A program made the translations under genes and the position numbers. A stretch of 55,922 bases of DNA from an uncultured Porphyromonadaceae bacterium (lineage in GTDB: Bacteria > Bacteroidota > Bacteroidia > Bacteroidales > Muribaculaceae): contig CAJKBH010000025.1 of NCBI GenBank assembly GCA_905198125.1, forward strand, positions 1 through 55,922. The letters run 5' to 3'. Of this stretch, positions 8,194-16,967 are shown piece after piece; within the stretch, counting starts at the first letter, position 1, and each line of letters starts with the position of its first letter. Below the pieces are notes generated by a model. It saw nothing but the letters and a program-made list of their open reading frames with translations, was not told where the DNA came from and did not search any database.

Positions 8194-10995
8194 ATGAGGC
8201 GGACAATAACAGCAGGAGTGGTAGCGGCGATGGCGGCAGTGGCAGCTATGGCTTTCGGAGCCGGTGCCGAAAAGAGGGCACTGGGCCACGATGATTTCGA
8301 TAACTGGAAGGGTGTGACCAACTACAGCGTGAGCCGTGACGGCGCATGGGTGACATACGCTGTCAATCCGCAGGAGGGTGACGGCGAGCTGTTCTTCCGT
8401 AACGTGAAGACCGGCAAAAGCGTGAAGATACCGCGCGGCTACAAGCCTCAGTTTACCGCCGACGGCAAATATGGCGTGGCGTTGATCAAACCTCAGTATG
8501 CCAAGACCCGCAAAGCCAAGATAGCCAAGAAGAAAGACCATGAGATGCCGACCGACTCCCTTGCAATGATTGACTTAGAGACTCTGAAGGTCGAGAAGGT
8601 GGCCGACGTCAAGAGCTATAAGTTGGGACGCGATGGCGGCGACTGGGTGGCCTGGGTGTCGGCCGATACCGCCTACATCAAACCCAAGGAATTAAAAGAC
8701 AAGGATATAAACCGTCCCGTCGTGATGTACGACATGGAGACGGGTCAGAAGCGCGCCATAAAATATGTGAAGGACTATGTGTTCTCGCGCGACGGCGGTA
8801 AATTGGCGCTGAGCATAGAGAAGCCGGAGAAGGACACTCTGGCCACCAATAGCGTCGGGATGGTTTTCTTTCCGGACACAAGCTATGTGCTGATAGACCG
8901 CGACAAGAAATTTTACGGCACGCCCGTATTGGACTATGCCGGCGAGAAACTTGCCTATACCTGCAGCGATGATACCGTGAAAAGCGGCACCAAGGACGTG
9001 AAGATATTCGTGAGCGACCTTCGCCACGAGATGCGCAGTCCGCGCGAGGTAGTGATGAGCTATAAGGACAGCAAGGGCAACGTGCTGCGGCCCAACGAAT
9101 ACACGACGCCCAAGTTCTCGCACAACGGCAAACGGCTGATAGGAGGCGTGGCGCCCGTAATAGCGCCCGACGACACAACAATCTATGACTTCGAGACAGG
9201 TAAGCTCGACATCTGGCGCTGGGACGCACCCATGACTCCGCCGCAGGAGAAACATAACCTTGACGACATCAAAAAGGTGTCGTATCCGGTTGTAGTTGAC
9301 CTTGACAACGGCAAGCAGACTCTGCTGACCGACAACCTGCTGGAGACAGTCGAACCCGGCGACCGCTGGGACAGCGACTGGGTGTTGGTGGTGGACCGCA
9401 ATGAATCCGTAGTCAGCGAGCAGTGGAATTACTTCGTGCTCACACGGATGTATGTGATGAACGTGAACACCGGCGAGAAGCGCGAGGTGGGCAAGTTCAT
9501 GTTAGACCAGCAGCCTCAACTGTCGCCCTGCGGCAACTACGTGGCATGGTTCGACAACCGTACCTGGAACGTTTACGACATAAAGAACAACCGCACCGTC
9601 GACGCCGGCAAGGATGTACCCGAGCCGCTGTGGGACACGCTTGACGAGCATCCATCGCCCTCGATGGCCTGGGGCAGCGCCGGCTGGAGCAAGGATGACG
9701 GCCGATTCTTGGTTTACGGCAAGTGCGACATCTGGAGCCTCGACCCAAAAGGGGAGGCCAAGCCCGTGAACCTGACCAAAGGGAAGGGAGAGGCCGACGG
9801 AGTGCGGATACGTTACAAGGAATTGGATCCCGAGCACCGCTATCTCAGCGACGGCGACGTGATGACACTGTCGCTGTACGATTACAAGGATCATTACTAC
9901 GGCATGGGCTGGATGCGCTACGGCAAGAATGACACGCCACACTTCGAGGTGCTTGACGGCCATGAATACAGCTATGTGCGCAAGGCCAAGGACGCTCCGG
10001 TCTATACCTGGACGCGCGGCAATTTCTCCGAGATTCCCGAAGTATGGCTGAGCAAAGGAACGGCTTTTGAGAAAGCGCAGAAACTGACGCAGGTCAGCGA
10101 CCAGCTGAAGGACGTAAGATGGGGCACGGCGCAGCTGGTGAAGTGGCACGCCTACGATGGCAAACCGACCGAAGGAGTGCTTTACGTGCCCGATGACCTC
10201 GACACCTCCAAGCAATACCCGATGCTGTGCGTGTTCTACGAGACCGGTACGGAGGACCTGTACAGCCACTACACCATGCAGCCCTCGTGGAGCTGGGTGA
10301 ACTATGGCTTCTATGTCAGCCGGGGATATGTGGTGTTCGTGCCCGACATTCATTACACCTCCGGACGCCCCGGCGAGGACGCGTATAATTACGTGTGCAG
10401 CGGCGTGGAGGAGATGTGCCGCCGCTATCCCTGGATCAACAAGGACAAGGTAGGCATCGACGGCCAGAGCTGGGGCGGTTATCAGACTGCGTTCTTAGTG
10501 ACACGTACCAATATGTTTGCCTGTGCCGGCTCGGGCGCGCCGGTGTCGAACATGACGTCGGCCTACGGCGGTATCCGCTGGGAGTCGGGCGACTCCCGTC
10601 AGGCCCAGTACGAGCAGGGTCAGAGCCGTATCGGCGGCAATCTGTGGGACAAGACCCAGCAGTACATAGCCAACTCGCCGGTGTTCTACGCCAACCGCGT
10701 CAACACACCGCTGCTGATAATGCACAACGACAACGACGGCGCGGTGCCATGGTACCAGGGCATAGAGATGTTCATGGCCCTGCGACGCCTGCAGAAACCC
10801 GTGTGGATGCTGCAGTATAACGGCGAGAGCCACAACATCAAGGCGCGCAAGAACCGCAAGGACATCACAAAGCGTCTGCAGCAATTCTTCGACCACTATC
10901 TGAAGGACGATCCGATGCCTAAGTGGATGAAGGAGGGCGTGCCTATGATCAGAAAGGGTCAGGAATTCGGATTCGAACTGATTGAGGAGAAATGA
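8194..10995 (+). CDS. Exported S9-family (prolyl oligopeptidase-like) serine peptidase
   Basis: This 933-residue protein has an Ala-rich signal peptide (residues 1 to about 25), a long N-terminal beta-propeller-like region with repeated YD and D-G blade motifs, and a C-terminal alpha/beta-hydrolase domain from about residue 660. The catalytic Ser759 is in GQSWGGYQ, the likely Asp in HNDNDGAVP is near residue 848, and His880 is in GESHN. The domain order matches dipeptidyl-peptidase and acylaminoacyl-peptidase relatives. It probably cleaves peptides in the periplasm; the exact specificity is unknown. A GTG at 8191 directly precedes the chosen ATG at 8194. The stop overlaps the ispE start by 4 bp (ATGA). 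Confidence 0.93.
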   Translation: MRRTITAGVVAAMAAVAAMAFGAGAEKRALGHDDFDNWKGVTNYSVSRDGAWVTYAVNPQEGDGELFFRNVKTGKSVKIPRGYKPQFTADGKYGVALIKPQYAKTRKAKIAKKKDHEMPTDSLAMIDLETLKVEKVADVKSYKLGRDGGDWVAWVSADTAYIKPKELKDKDINRPVVMYDMETGQKRAIKYVKDYVFSRDGGKLALSIEKPEKDTLATNSVGMVFFPDTSYVLIDRDKKFYGTPVLDYAGEKLAYTCSDDTVKSGTKDVKIFVSDLRHEMRSPREVVMSYKDSKGNVLRPNEYTTPKFSHNGKRLIGGVAPVIAPDDTTIYDFETGKLDIWRWDAPMTPPQEKHNLDDIKKVSYPVVVDLDNGKQTLLTDNLLETVEPGDRWDSDWVLVVDRNESVVSEQWNYFVLTRMYVMNVNTGEKREVGKFMLDQQPQLSPCGNYVAWFDNRTWNVYDIKNNRTVDAGKDVPEPLWDTLDEHPSPSMAWGSAGWSKDDGRFLVYGKCDIWSLDPKGEAKPVNLTKGKGEADGVRIRYKELDPEHRYLSDGDVMTLSLYDYKDHYYGMGWMRYGKNDTPHFEVLDGHEYSYVRKAKDAPVYTWTRGNFSEIPEVWLSKGTAFEKAQKLTQVSDQLKDVRWGTAQLVKWHAYDGKPTEGVLYVPDDLDTSKQYPMLCVFYETGTEDLYSHYTMQPSWSWVNYGFYVSRGYVVFVPDIHYTSGRPGEDAYNYVCSGVEEMCRRYPWINKDKVGIDGQSWGGYQTAFLVTRTNMFACAGSGAPVSNMTSAYGGIRWESGDSRQAQYEQGQSRIGGNLWDKTQQYIANSPVFYANRVNTPLLIMHNDNDGAVPWYQGIEMFMALRRLQKPVWMLQYNGESHNIKARKNRKDITKRLQQFFDHYLKDDPMPKWMKEGVPMIRKGQEFGFELIEEK

Positions 10996-11864
10996 TTCTG
11001 TTCGTAAACGCAAAGATCAACATCGGCCTCCGTGTGGTTGGCAAGCGCCCGGACGGCTACCACAATCTGGAGACACTGTTCTATCCGGTAGGCGTTTATG
11101 CCGGGAGCGCGGAGAATCCCGAATCGTTCGGCGATGTGTTGGAGATAATTCCTGTCGACACGCCGGGATTCAGTGTCGAAATGCGGGGCAGAACCATAGA
11201 CTGTCCGCTTGAAAAGAATCTTGTTTACAAAGCTGCCAAGCTATATTTCGACGAACTGGCCACGCCCGGATTCGGAGCGCGGATAGTGCTGGAGAAGCAT
11301 CTGCCGGACGGCGCCGGATTAGGCGGAGGCAGTGCTGACGCCGCTTTTACTCTCAAGGGACTGTCGGAACTCGACATCCGTGCCGACGACAAGACGTTGG
11401 CACGGTTGGCTCCGCGGTTGGGTGCCGACTGTCCCTTTTTCATTTACAACCGGCCGATGTATGCCGAAGGTATCGGCGAACTGCTGGAGCCGGCGCCGGG
11501 CGTTGACCTGACCGGATGCTGGATCACGATAATAAAGCCGAGAATTTACATATCGACCAAGGAGGCGTTTGCCGGAATACATTGCCGACCGTCGGAAACG
11601 GACCTGCGAGTGTTAGCGGGCAGGCCGTTGGAGGATTACAGATCGGTGGCCGTCAACGACTTCGAGGCGAGTGTGTTTCCCGCACATCCCGAACTGCCGG
11701 CCATCAAGCGCAGACTGTATGATACGGGAGCGAAATATGCGTCGATGAGCGGAAGCGGCTCGTCGATATACGGCATATTCACCGACCGCGAGCTTGCCGC
11801 GACGGCAAGACGCGAATTTATGCATGACGGAACTATCGAGGCTTCATACTTGTTAAAAATGTGA
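10992..11864 (+). CDS. ispE: 4-diphosphocytidyl-2-C-methyl-D-erythritol kinase
   Basis: IspE phosphorylates CDP-methylerythritol in the MEP route to isoprenoids. The N-terminus KINIGLRVVGKRPDGYHNL is the family signature. The GHMP-kinase ATP loop GAGLGGGSADAA is at about residues 106-117, and a C-terminal MSGSGSSIYG motif is present. At 290 residues it is full length. It overlaps the upstream peptidase by 4 bp, so the two are translationally coupled although functionally unrelated. Confidence 0.95.
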   Translation: MILFVNAKINIGLRVVGKRPDGYHNLETLFYPVGVYAGSAENPESFGDVLEIIPVDTPGFSVEMRGRTIDCPLEKNLVYKAAKLYFDELATPGFGARIVLEKHLPDGAGLGGGSADAAFTLKGLSELDIRADDKTLARLAPRLGADCPFFIYNRPMYAEGIGELLEPAPGVDLTGCWITIIKPRIYISTKEAFAGIHCRPSETDLRVLAGRPLEDYRSVAVNDFEASVFPAHPELPAIKRRLYDTGAKYASMSGSGSSIYGIFTDRELAATARREFMHDGTIEASYLLKM

Positions 11865-12004
11865 GGGACCTGATTGTGAAGCCGTTCATATCCCGGTCGC
11901 ATTCCAGTCGAAGGGGTAGAAATATCACAGCCGGGTTGCAAAAAGTCGATAAATTGTTGCGTAGAGTCCGTAATTAACATTTATTGGCATAAAATTTGTA
12001 AGGT

Positions 12005-12679
12005 ATGAGACATAATAAGAAGCGCCGTCATCACGATAACGGCACGCAACATCCCGGAACGGGTCAAAGGAATATGGAAGAAAACACTACAAATAAGAAT
12101 GCACAGGAAGCGCCTGAAAACGACGTGGTTGTAGACGAAGTGAACAGCACTCCGGCCGAGGAACAGGAGGCCGGGAACGTCGTGGCCGAAGGCGCCGACG
12201 AGGAACTGAGCGAGGAAGCGAAGCTCAGGAAGGAAGTGGACGAACTCAAGGGTAAACTGGACAAGGCCAAGAACGACGAGCTGTATCTCCGTGCCGAGTT
12301 CGACAATTTCCGCAAGCGCACGCTGAAGGAGAAATCCGAGCTGATCAAGAACGCCGCCGAATCGGCCTTCAAGGGGCTGCTGCCCGTGGTTGACGACATG
12401 GAGCGCGCATTGGCTCACAGCGACGACAGCACCGACCCCAAAACGCTGCGCGAGGGGATGGAGCTGATATACAAGAAGTTGAAGAAATACATGGAGCAGA
12501 ACGGAGTGAAGGAGATGGAAACTACCGGCAATCCGTTCGACGCCGACAAGGCCGAGGCCATAGCCATGGTGCCCGCACAGTCCGAGGACCAGAAGGGCAT
12601 GGTGATAGACACCGTGGAAAAGGGATATACTATAAACGATAAAGTGCTGCGCCACGCTAAGGTAGCCGTCGGACAGTAA
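12005..12679 (+). CDS. grpE: Nucleotide exchange factor GrpE
   Basis: GrpE releases ADP from DnaK. The core (LRAEFDNFRKRTLKEKSEL, then LLPVVDDMERAL) and the C-terminal beta domain ending VLRHAKVAVGQ are typical. The long N-terminal region is acidic and predicted coiled coil. From ATG 12005 the protein has 224 residues with a basic, His-rich leader. From ATG 12074, preceded by AAAGG, it has 201 residues, closer to the family norm, so the start is uncertain. A near-consensus -7 box (TAAAATTTG, 11990-11998) would favour 12074. dnaJ follows by 19 bp, so the two form an operon. dnaK is not in this window. Confidence 0.93.
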   Translation: MRHNKKRRHHDNGTQHPGTGQRNMEENTTNKNAQEAPENDVVVDEVNSTPAEEQEAGNVVAEGADEELSEEAKLRKEVDELKGKLDKAKNDELYLRAEFDNFRKRTLKEKSELIKNAAESAFKGLLPVVDDMERALAHSDDSTDPKTLREGMELIYKKLKKYMEQNGVKEMETTGNPFDADKAEAIAMVPAQSEDQKGMVIDTVEKGYTINDKVLRHAKVAVGQ

Positions 12680-12698
12680 GAAACAAGGAGCCTGAATT

Positions 12699-13898
12699 AT
12701 GGCAGACGAGAAAAGAGATTATTACGAGGTGCTTGGCGTCAGCAAGGACGCTACCCCGGAAGAAATAAAGAAAGCGTATCGCAAGATGGCGGTCAAGTAC
12801 CATCCTGACCGCAATCCGGGCGACAAGGCTGCCGAGGAGAAATTCAAGGAGGCCGCGGAAGCCTACGACGTGTTGAGCGATACGGAGAAGCGCGCCAAGT
12901 ACGACAAATTCGGCCACTCGATGGGCCCGCAGGGCTTTGGTGGCGGAGGCGCCGGCTACGGCGGTTTCGGCGGCGGAATGTCGATGGAGGATATCTTCGC
13001 CCATTTCGGCGACATCTTCGGCGGACATTTCGGCGGGGCTGACTTCGGCGGCTTCGGCGGGGCTGCGGGCGCACGTCCGCGTCGTCACGTCAACAAGGGC
13101 ACCGACCTGCGCATCACCGTCAAGGTGACGCTGAAGGACATCAAGGAGGGCGTGGACAAGAAGCTGAAGATTCCGATGCAGGTGGCTTGTCCCCATTGCA
13201 AAGGCACCGGCGCCAAGGACGGCACGGCGTTCCATACGTGTCCGCGATGCAACGGCTCGGGTTATGTCACCACCGTGCAGCAGACTTTCATGGGCGCGAT
13301 GCAGAGCCAAGCCGTATGTCCCGAATGTAACGGCGAGGGGAAGATCGTAACCGAGAAGTGCCAGTACTGCAACGGCACGGGCGTGGAGAAGAAGGAGGAG
13401 ATAGTGAGCTTCCACATTCCCGCCGGCGTGGAGGACGGCATGGTGTTGACGTTGCGCGGCAAGGGCAACGCCCCCCGTGGCGGCGGCGTGAACGGCGACC
13501 TGCTGATCAAGATACAGGAGGAGAAGGACCCCGAGCTGATACGCGACGAGAGCGATCTGATCTATAACCTGATGCTGGACTTCCCGACGGCAGCGTTGGG
13601 CGGTCAGGCCGAAGTGCCGACCATCGATGGACGCGCACGCCTGAAGATAGCCCCCGGAACGCAGCCCGGCAAGGTGCTGAGACTTCGCGGCAAGGGACTG
13701 CCTAAGATGAATTCCAGTCACGTGGGCGACCTGCTGGTCAACGTGATGGTATACGTACCCGAGAATCTGACCGACACCGAGAAGGCGGCCATCGAAAGCC
13801 TGAAGGACGCACCGAACATCGTGCCCACCAAGTCGACTTCCGACCGCATCTTCTCGAAGCTGCGCCACATCTTCTCGCGCGAGAAGGAAGGGGAGTAG
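12699..13898 (+). CDS. dnaJ: Chaperone protein DnaJ
   Basis: This is the DnaK co-chaperone that delivers clients and stimulates ATP hydrolysis. All type I DnaJ parts are present: a J domain (residues 1-70, HPD at 35-37), a Gly/Phe-rich region (about 72-130), four CxxCxGxG zinc motifs between about 164 and 228 (CPHCKGTG, CPRCNGSG, CPECNGEG, CQYCNGTG), and two C-terminal client-binding beta domains. Its 399 residues are slightly long because of the Gly/Phe region. It follows grpE by 19 bp. A strong terminator lies about 60 bp after the stop. Confidence 0.97.
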   Translation: MADEKRDYYEVLGVSKDATPEEIKKAYRKMAVKYHPDRNPGDKAAEEKFKEAAEAYDVLSDTEKRAKYDKFGHSMGPQGFGGGGAGYGGFGGGMSMEDIFAHFGDIFGGHFGGADFGGFGGAAGARPRRHVNKGTDLRITVKVTLKDIKEGVDKKLKIPMQVACPHCKGTGAKDGTAFHTCPRCNGSGYVTTVQQTFMGAMQSQAVCPECNGEGKIVTEKCQYCNGTGVEKKEEIVSFHIPAGVEDGMVLTLRGKGNAPRGGGVNGDLLIKIQEEKDPELIRDESDLIYNLMLDFPTAALGGQAEVPTIDGRARLKIAPGTQPGKVLRLRGKGLPKMNSSHVGDLLVNVMVYVPENLTDTEKAAIESLKDAPNIVPTKSTSDRIFSKLRHIFSREKEGE

Positions 13899-13905
13899 TG
13901 GTAGT

Positions 13906-13943
13906 TTAAAGAGTTGAAAAAGTTGAGAAAGTTAAGATAATAG
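13906..13943 (+). repeat. Dispersed AAAGTTGAG-type intergenic repeat, copy 2
   Basis: The sequence AAAGAGTTGAAAAAGTTGAG followed by AAAGTTAAGATAATAG closely matches 8137-8176. A fragment (TAAGATAATAG) also occurs just after rsmD near 6868. It lies between dnaJ and its terminator, so it would be transcribed. Confidence 0.6.
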
Positions 13944-13958
13944 CTAAGACGATAAAAT

Positions 13959-13998
13959 CAGGACCCGCCAATGAACGCTGGCGGGTCCTGCTTTTTTT
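13959..13998 (+). terminator. Rho-independent terminator after dnaJ
   Basis: A perfect 12-bp stem (CAGGACCCGCCA at 13959-13970, TGGCGGGTCCTG at 13979-13990) has an 8-nt loop and seven T residues at 13992-13998. On the minus strand the hairpin is followed by GATTTTAT, so it may also serve the convergent transporter gene. Confidence 0.93.
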
Positions 13999-14000
13999 AT

Positions 14001-14063
14001 CGGGATTAATCAGGATTAATCGGGAGAATCGAGATGAATCGGGATAATCAGGATTAATCCCGA
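14001..14063. repeat. ~10-bp-period GGATTAATC repeat, copy 1
   Basis: Six roughly 10-bp units follow one another: CGGGATTAAT, CAGGATTAAT, CGGGAGAATC, GAGATGAATC, GGGATAATCA, GGATTAATCC. The period is about one DNA helical turn. Related sequence in the other orientation lies at 17496-17543. It sits between two convergent genes. Confidence 0.6.
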
Positions 14064-14069
14064 TTTCGG

Positions 14070-15548
14070 TTAGAATGTGAGGATGCCGGTGGCGATGAGG
14101 ACGATTGAGGCGAGGGCCATGAGGCAGAGGAGGATGAACACCCAGAGCTCGGGAATGGTGAAGTGGTGGCGCCACGACTGTGACCAGGGGAGACGGACGC
14201 CGAGGTAGCGGTTCTTCTCGTGGCCGCACTTGAAGTAATAGAATGTGCCGGCCACGTAGAATATCGAGGTGGCCATAAGTCCGGGACCTGAGGAATAGAG
14301 CATCCAGAGGCACGACAGGATGCAGAGCAACGCCACGGGAATGGTGTGGCGCAGACCGTTGGCCTTGTGCAGTCCCAGCTTGAATAGATACAGGGCGCTG
14401 AACAGATAACAGGGCAGAATCATCATGCCGGTGATGTTCAGAGCCGCCATATAGACGTCGTCGGACATGATGACGATGAACAGGAAGATGTTCATGGCTA
14501 TGCTGGACACGCGGAGTCCGAACGCCGGCATGGCGTGGCGGTTCAGTTTCTTGAACACGGACGGGAGGATTCCGACCTGAGCCGCCTCCATGGGAACCTG
14601 CGCGCACACTAATGTCCATGACACCCAGGACCCGAGTACGGAGATTATGACCGATACGATGACGAACCAATAGGCCCAGTCGCCCGACACACCGCGCAGC
14701 AGATAGGCAACGGAAGGATCCTTAAGGTCTGACAGTCCGGCACGCGACAGTATGCCGAAAGCCAGTACCGAGACGCCGACATACAGAATCCAGGCCGAGA
14801 AGAAACCGAGCACGCCGGCACGGCTCACGTCCTTGGGGCGTTTGGCGCGCGCCGACATCATCACGGCGCCCTCGATGCCGATGAAGCACCACAGGGTCAC
14901 CATCATGGAGTTGCGCACCTGGCTCCAGAAGGGAGTGCCGGCGCCTGCGCCCGACAGGTTGGATTCGATAACCGGCATGTTGCAGTAGATGAACAGCAGC
15001 ACGATGATGAGCACTATGGGAATCAGCTTGAACACCGTCATGATGTTGTTGAGCTGTTTGGCGGTCTTCATTCCGTTCACGACCAGGAAGTACATGAGCC
15101 ATATCAGTACGGATCCGAATATGGCCAGTCCCCATCCGTGGTTAAGCAAAACGGGAATGAAGGCGCCGAAACTGTCGTTGAGCATCACAGCGTAGGCGAT
15201 GTTGGCGAAACATACGCACAGCCAGTAACCCCAGGCCATGTTGAATCCGGCGTAGTTGCCGAATCCGGCCAGTGCGTACTGGTAGATGCCGGCGTTAAGC
15301 TCGGGGCGTTTGGTTGACAGCTGGCGGAAGGTGTACAGCAGCGACAGCATTGCCACGGCCGTGACGATCCATGCCACGAGGCAGGGGACAAGACCGGCTT
15401 CGGAGCCGATGTTCTGCGGGATATTAAAAATGCCGGAGCCGACCATCATGCTGAAAACGATGGCCGACAGGCCTCCGATGCCGAGACGGCGCAGGGGCGC
15501 GGCGGTTGAAACGGTAGACTGTGAAGTCTGAACGTCAGGTGTGCTCAT
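14070..15548 (-). CDS. APC-superfamily amino acid antiporter (basic amino acid/polyamine type)
   Basis: This 492-residue inner-membrane transporter has about twelve or more hydrophobic helices. The first helix carries FSMMVGSGIFNIPQN, the glycine-rich substrate motif of the APC superfamily, in the form found in ArcD-type arginine/ornithine and related antiporters. Family members exchange amino acids or amines across the membrane, often in arginine catabolism or acid resistance. The specific substrate cannot be read here, and no decarboxylase or deiminase gene is adjacent. It lies 50 bp downstream of the ECF sigma gene on the same strand. I see no promoter in the gap, so the two may be co-transcribed. 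Confidence 0.88.
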   Translation of the reverse strand: MSTPDVQTSQSTVSTAAPLRRLGIGGLSAIVFSMMVGSGIFNIPQNIGSEAGLVPCLVAWIVTAVAMLSLLYTFRQLSTKRPELNAGIYQYALAGFGNYAGFNMAWGYWLCVCFANIAYAVMLNDSFGAFIPVLLNHGWGLAIFGSVLIWLMYFLVVNGMKTAKQLNNIMTVFKLIPIVLIIVLLFIYCNMPVIESNLSGAGAGTPFWSQVRNSMMVTLWCFIGIEGAVMMSARAKRPKDVSRAGVLGFFSAWILYVGVSVLAFGILSRAGLSDLKDPSVAYLLRGVSGDWAYWFVIVSVIISVLGSWVSWTLVCAQVPMEAAQVGILPSVFKKLNRHAMPAFGLRVSSIAMNIFLFIVIMSDDVYMAALNITGMMILPCYLFSALYLFKLGLHKANGLRHTIPVALLCILSCLWMLYSSGPGLMATSIFYVAGTFYYFKCGHEKNRYLGVRLPWSQSWRHHFTIPELWVFILLCLMALASIVLIATGILTF

Positions 15549-15598
15549 TAATCAGATGCTAAGTAAAAAAACAACAGGTTGCTATCAGTTGCAGCGCT

Positions 15599-16159
15599 TT
15601 AAATGTCCTCGGCCTCGATGGCGGCTGTCACCTTCTTCAGGGCATGATGGTACGATGCCTTGAGGGCGCCGACCGAGGTGCCGAGCACTTCGGAAATCTC
15701 CTCATACTTCATTTCGTCGTAATACCGCATGTTGAACACGAGCCGTTGCTTTTCCGGCAGGGCCAGGATGGCCTTCTGGAGTTTGAGCTGCAGTTCGTCG
15801 CCGTCGAAATAGGGGTCGCTTTCCAGGGTGGACATCAGGTATGAATCCTCCGGACCCACGATGCTGTTGCGCTGCTTTTCCTTATTTATAAAATTAATAG
15901 CTTCGTTAACCGCGATTTTGTAAAGCCACGTCGACAGTTTGGCGTCGCCGCGGAAATTGTGGATGTTGGTCCACACCTTCATGAACGATTGCTGCACCAG
16001 GTCGTTTGCGTCATCGTGCGACGCGACCATCTTGCGTATAAGCCAATACAGTTGCTCGCCGAACGTCTCCATCAGCGTGCGGAATGCCTGCTGGGCCGTC
16101 GACGGCTCCTTGAGGTCACTCACCAGTCTGGCTTCATCTATGGGTGCTTTGTATGCCAC
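15599..16159 (-). CDS. ECF-type RNA polymerase sigma factor
   Basis: This 186-residue sigma-70 family protein contains region 2 (about residues 20-90, with DANDLVQQSFMKVW and FRGDAKLSTWLYKIAVNEAI) and region 4 (about 125-180, with LPEKQRLVFNMRYYDEMKYE and a helix-turn-helix VGALKASYHHALKKV). Regions 1.1 and 3 are missing, which defines the extracytoplasmic-function group. The start is GTG at 16159; an in-frame TAA lies just upstream and the first internal Met is at residue 30. Divergent to it is a small membrane protein that could be its anti-sigma. It is not the SusC/D-linked type. The regulon is unknown. Confidence 0.92.
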   Translation of the reverse strand: MAYKAPIDEARLVSDLKEPSTAQQAFRTLMETFGEQLYWLIRKMVASHDDANDLVQQSFMKVWTNIHNFRGDAKLSTWLYKIAVNEAINFINKEKQRNSIVGPEDSYLMSTLESDPYFDGDELQLKLQKAILALPEKQRLVFNMRYYDEMKYEEISEVLGTSVGALKASYHHALKKVTAAIEAEDI

Positions 16160-16513
16160 AATCCGTTATCGGTAAAAGTCTCTATGTCGGGTTATGTATT
16201 CCCGGTTCAGCTTGTAAAATTATTAAAAAAAATCGAGCTGACGTCAGTTTCTAAGAAAATTTAACAAAAAAGAGTATAAATGCGCATGGATGGTAACTTT
16301 TAAGGCATATATGCAACGAAAGCGGCCGGTTTCACAACCAGCCGCTTTCAAGTGTTTTTCATAATACTTTTTCGAACTAACCTAACATCATGAAACGATT
16401 TCTTATACCTCTATAACATCAGCCGTGGGGAATAGTTCACGAATAGTAAAAAATTTTTTTTGATTAAACCAAAAAGACCTTGAAAAGTCTTTATGATATA
16501 AAGAATACGAACG
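16160..16513. other. Divergent regulatory region with an orphan hairpin
   Basis: This 354-bp gene-free gap separates the sigma factor from the small membrane protein gene. At 16318-16349 a perfect 9-bp stem (GAAAGCGGC/GCCGCTTTC, 14-nt loop) is followed by a T-rich stretch (16354-16359), like a terminator on the plus strand, although no gene precedes it there. A weak -7-like TAACTTTT lies at 16294-16301. A second short hairpin (AAAGAC/GTCTTT, about 16471-16490) lies before the start at 16514. No consensus promoter was found on either strand. Confidence 0.5.
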
Positions 16514-16966
16514 ATGGGGAAAGAAATAAATAAGGAAGAACAGTTGCTTCTGGACCGGTTCGGGCGTAAGGGCCCGTGGAAGGTGCCGGAAGGATATTTC
16601 GCGCAGATGATGACGGAGGTGGAAGGCAAGCTGTCCGAACAGCCTCAGGCGCAGCGCTATGTGGAGATGACGCGCTGGCAGAAGCTGAAACCATACGTGT
16701 ATCTCGCTGCCATGTTCATCGGAATATGGGTGATGATGAATGTGTTCGGCCGCGTGATGACCAGCAGGGAGCTGAACCTGGACAATCCTCCCGAACAGTA
16801 TGCGCAGCTGATGGAGAAAGCCGTGGAACAGGATGCCGTGTACATACCGACAAGCCTGATGTCCGCGATGGAGACGGAAGAAGCCGTGCTTTCAGAATTT
16901 ACGGACATGAACGAATTTGTGGAGGCCTTCAACGAGGCTGACGCAGCGGACCAGAACCTGGAATGA
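16514..16966 (+). CDS. Small membrane protein, possible anti-sigma factor
   Basis: This encodes 150 residues: a cytoplasmic N-terminal part with the GPWKVPEGYFAQMMTEV motif (residues 21-37), one hydrophobic helix (about 57-76, YVYLAAMFIGIWVMMNVFG), and an acidic C-terminal part. Single-helix proteins with a (K)VPEGYF motif are common beside ECF sigma genes in Bacteroidales, where they are suspected anti-sigma factors. No zinc-binding HxxxCxxC motif is present, so this is an inference from context. It lies divergent to the sigma gene and 1 bp before the Spy-like gene. Confidence 0.78.
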   Translation: MGKEINKEEQLLLDRFGRKGPWKVPEGYFAQMMTEVEGKLSEQPQAQRYVEMTRWQKLKPYVYLAAMFIGIWVMMNVFGRVMTSRELNLDNPPEQYAQLMEKAVEQDAVYIPTSLMSAMETEEAVLSEFTDMNEFVEAFNEADAADQNLE

Positions 16967-16967
16967 T

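Noticed and set aside
11990..11998. TAAAATTTG as the grpE promoter -7 box
   Set aside because: It has one base too many between TA and TTTG and no TTTG at the right distance upstream; kept only as a hint about the start codon.
13906..14670. A 254-codon minus-strand frame overlapping the transporter gene
   Set aside because: It is another frame of the APC transporter plus the terminator and repeats; composition is Arg/His/Pro-rich without any fold.
16381..16415. An 8-codon frame (MKRFLIPL) as a leader peptide
   Set aside because: Too short to judge, no regulatory codon run and no attenuator directly after it.
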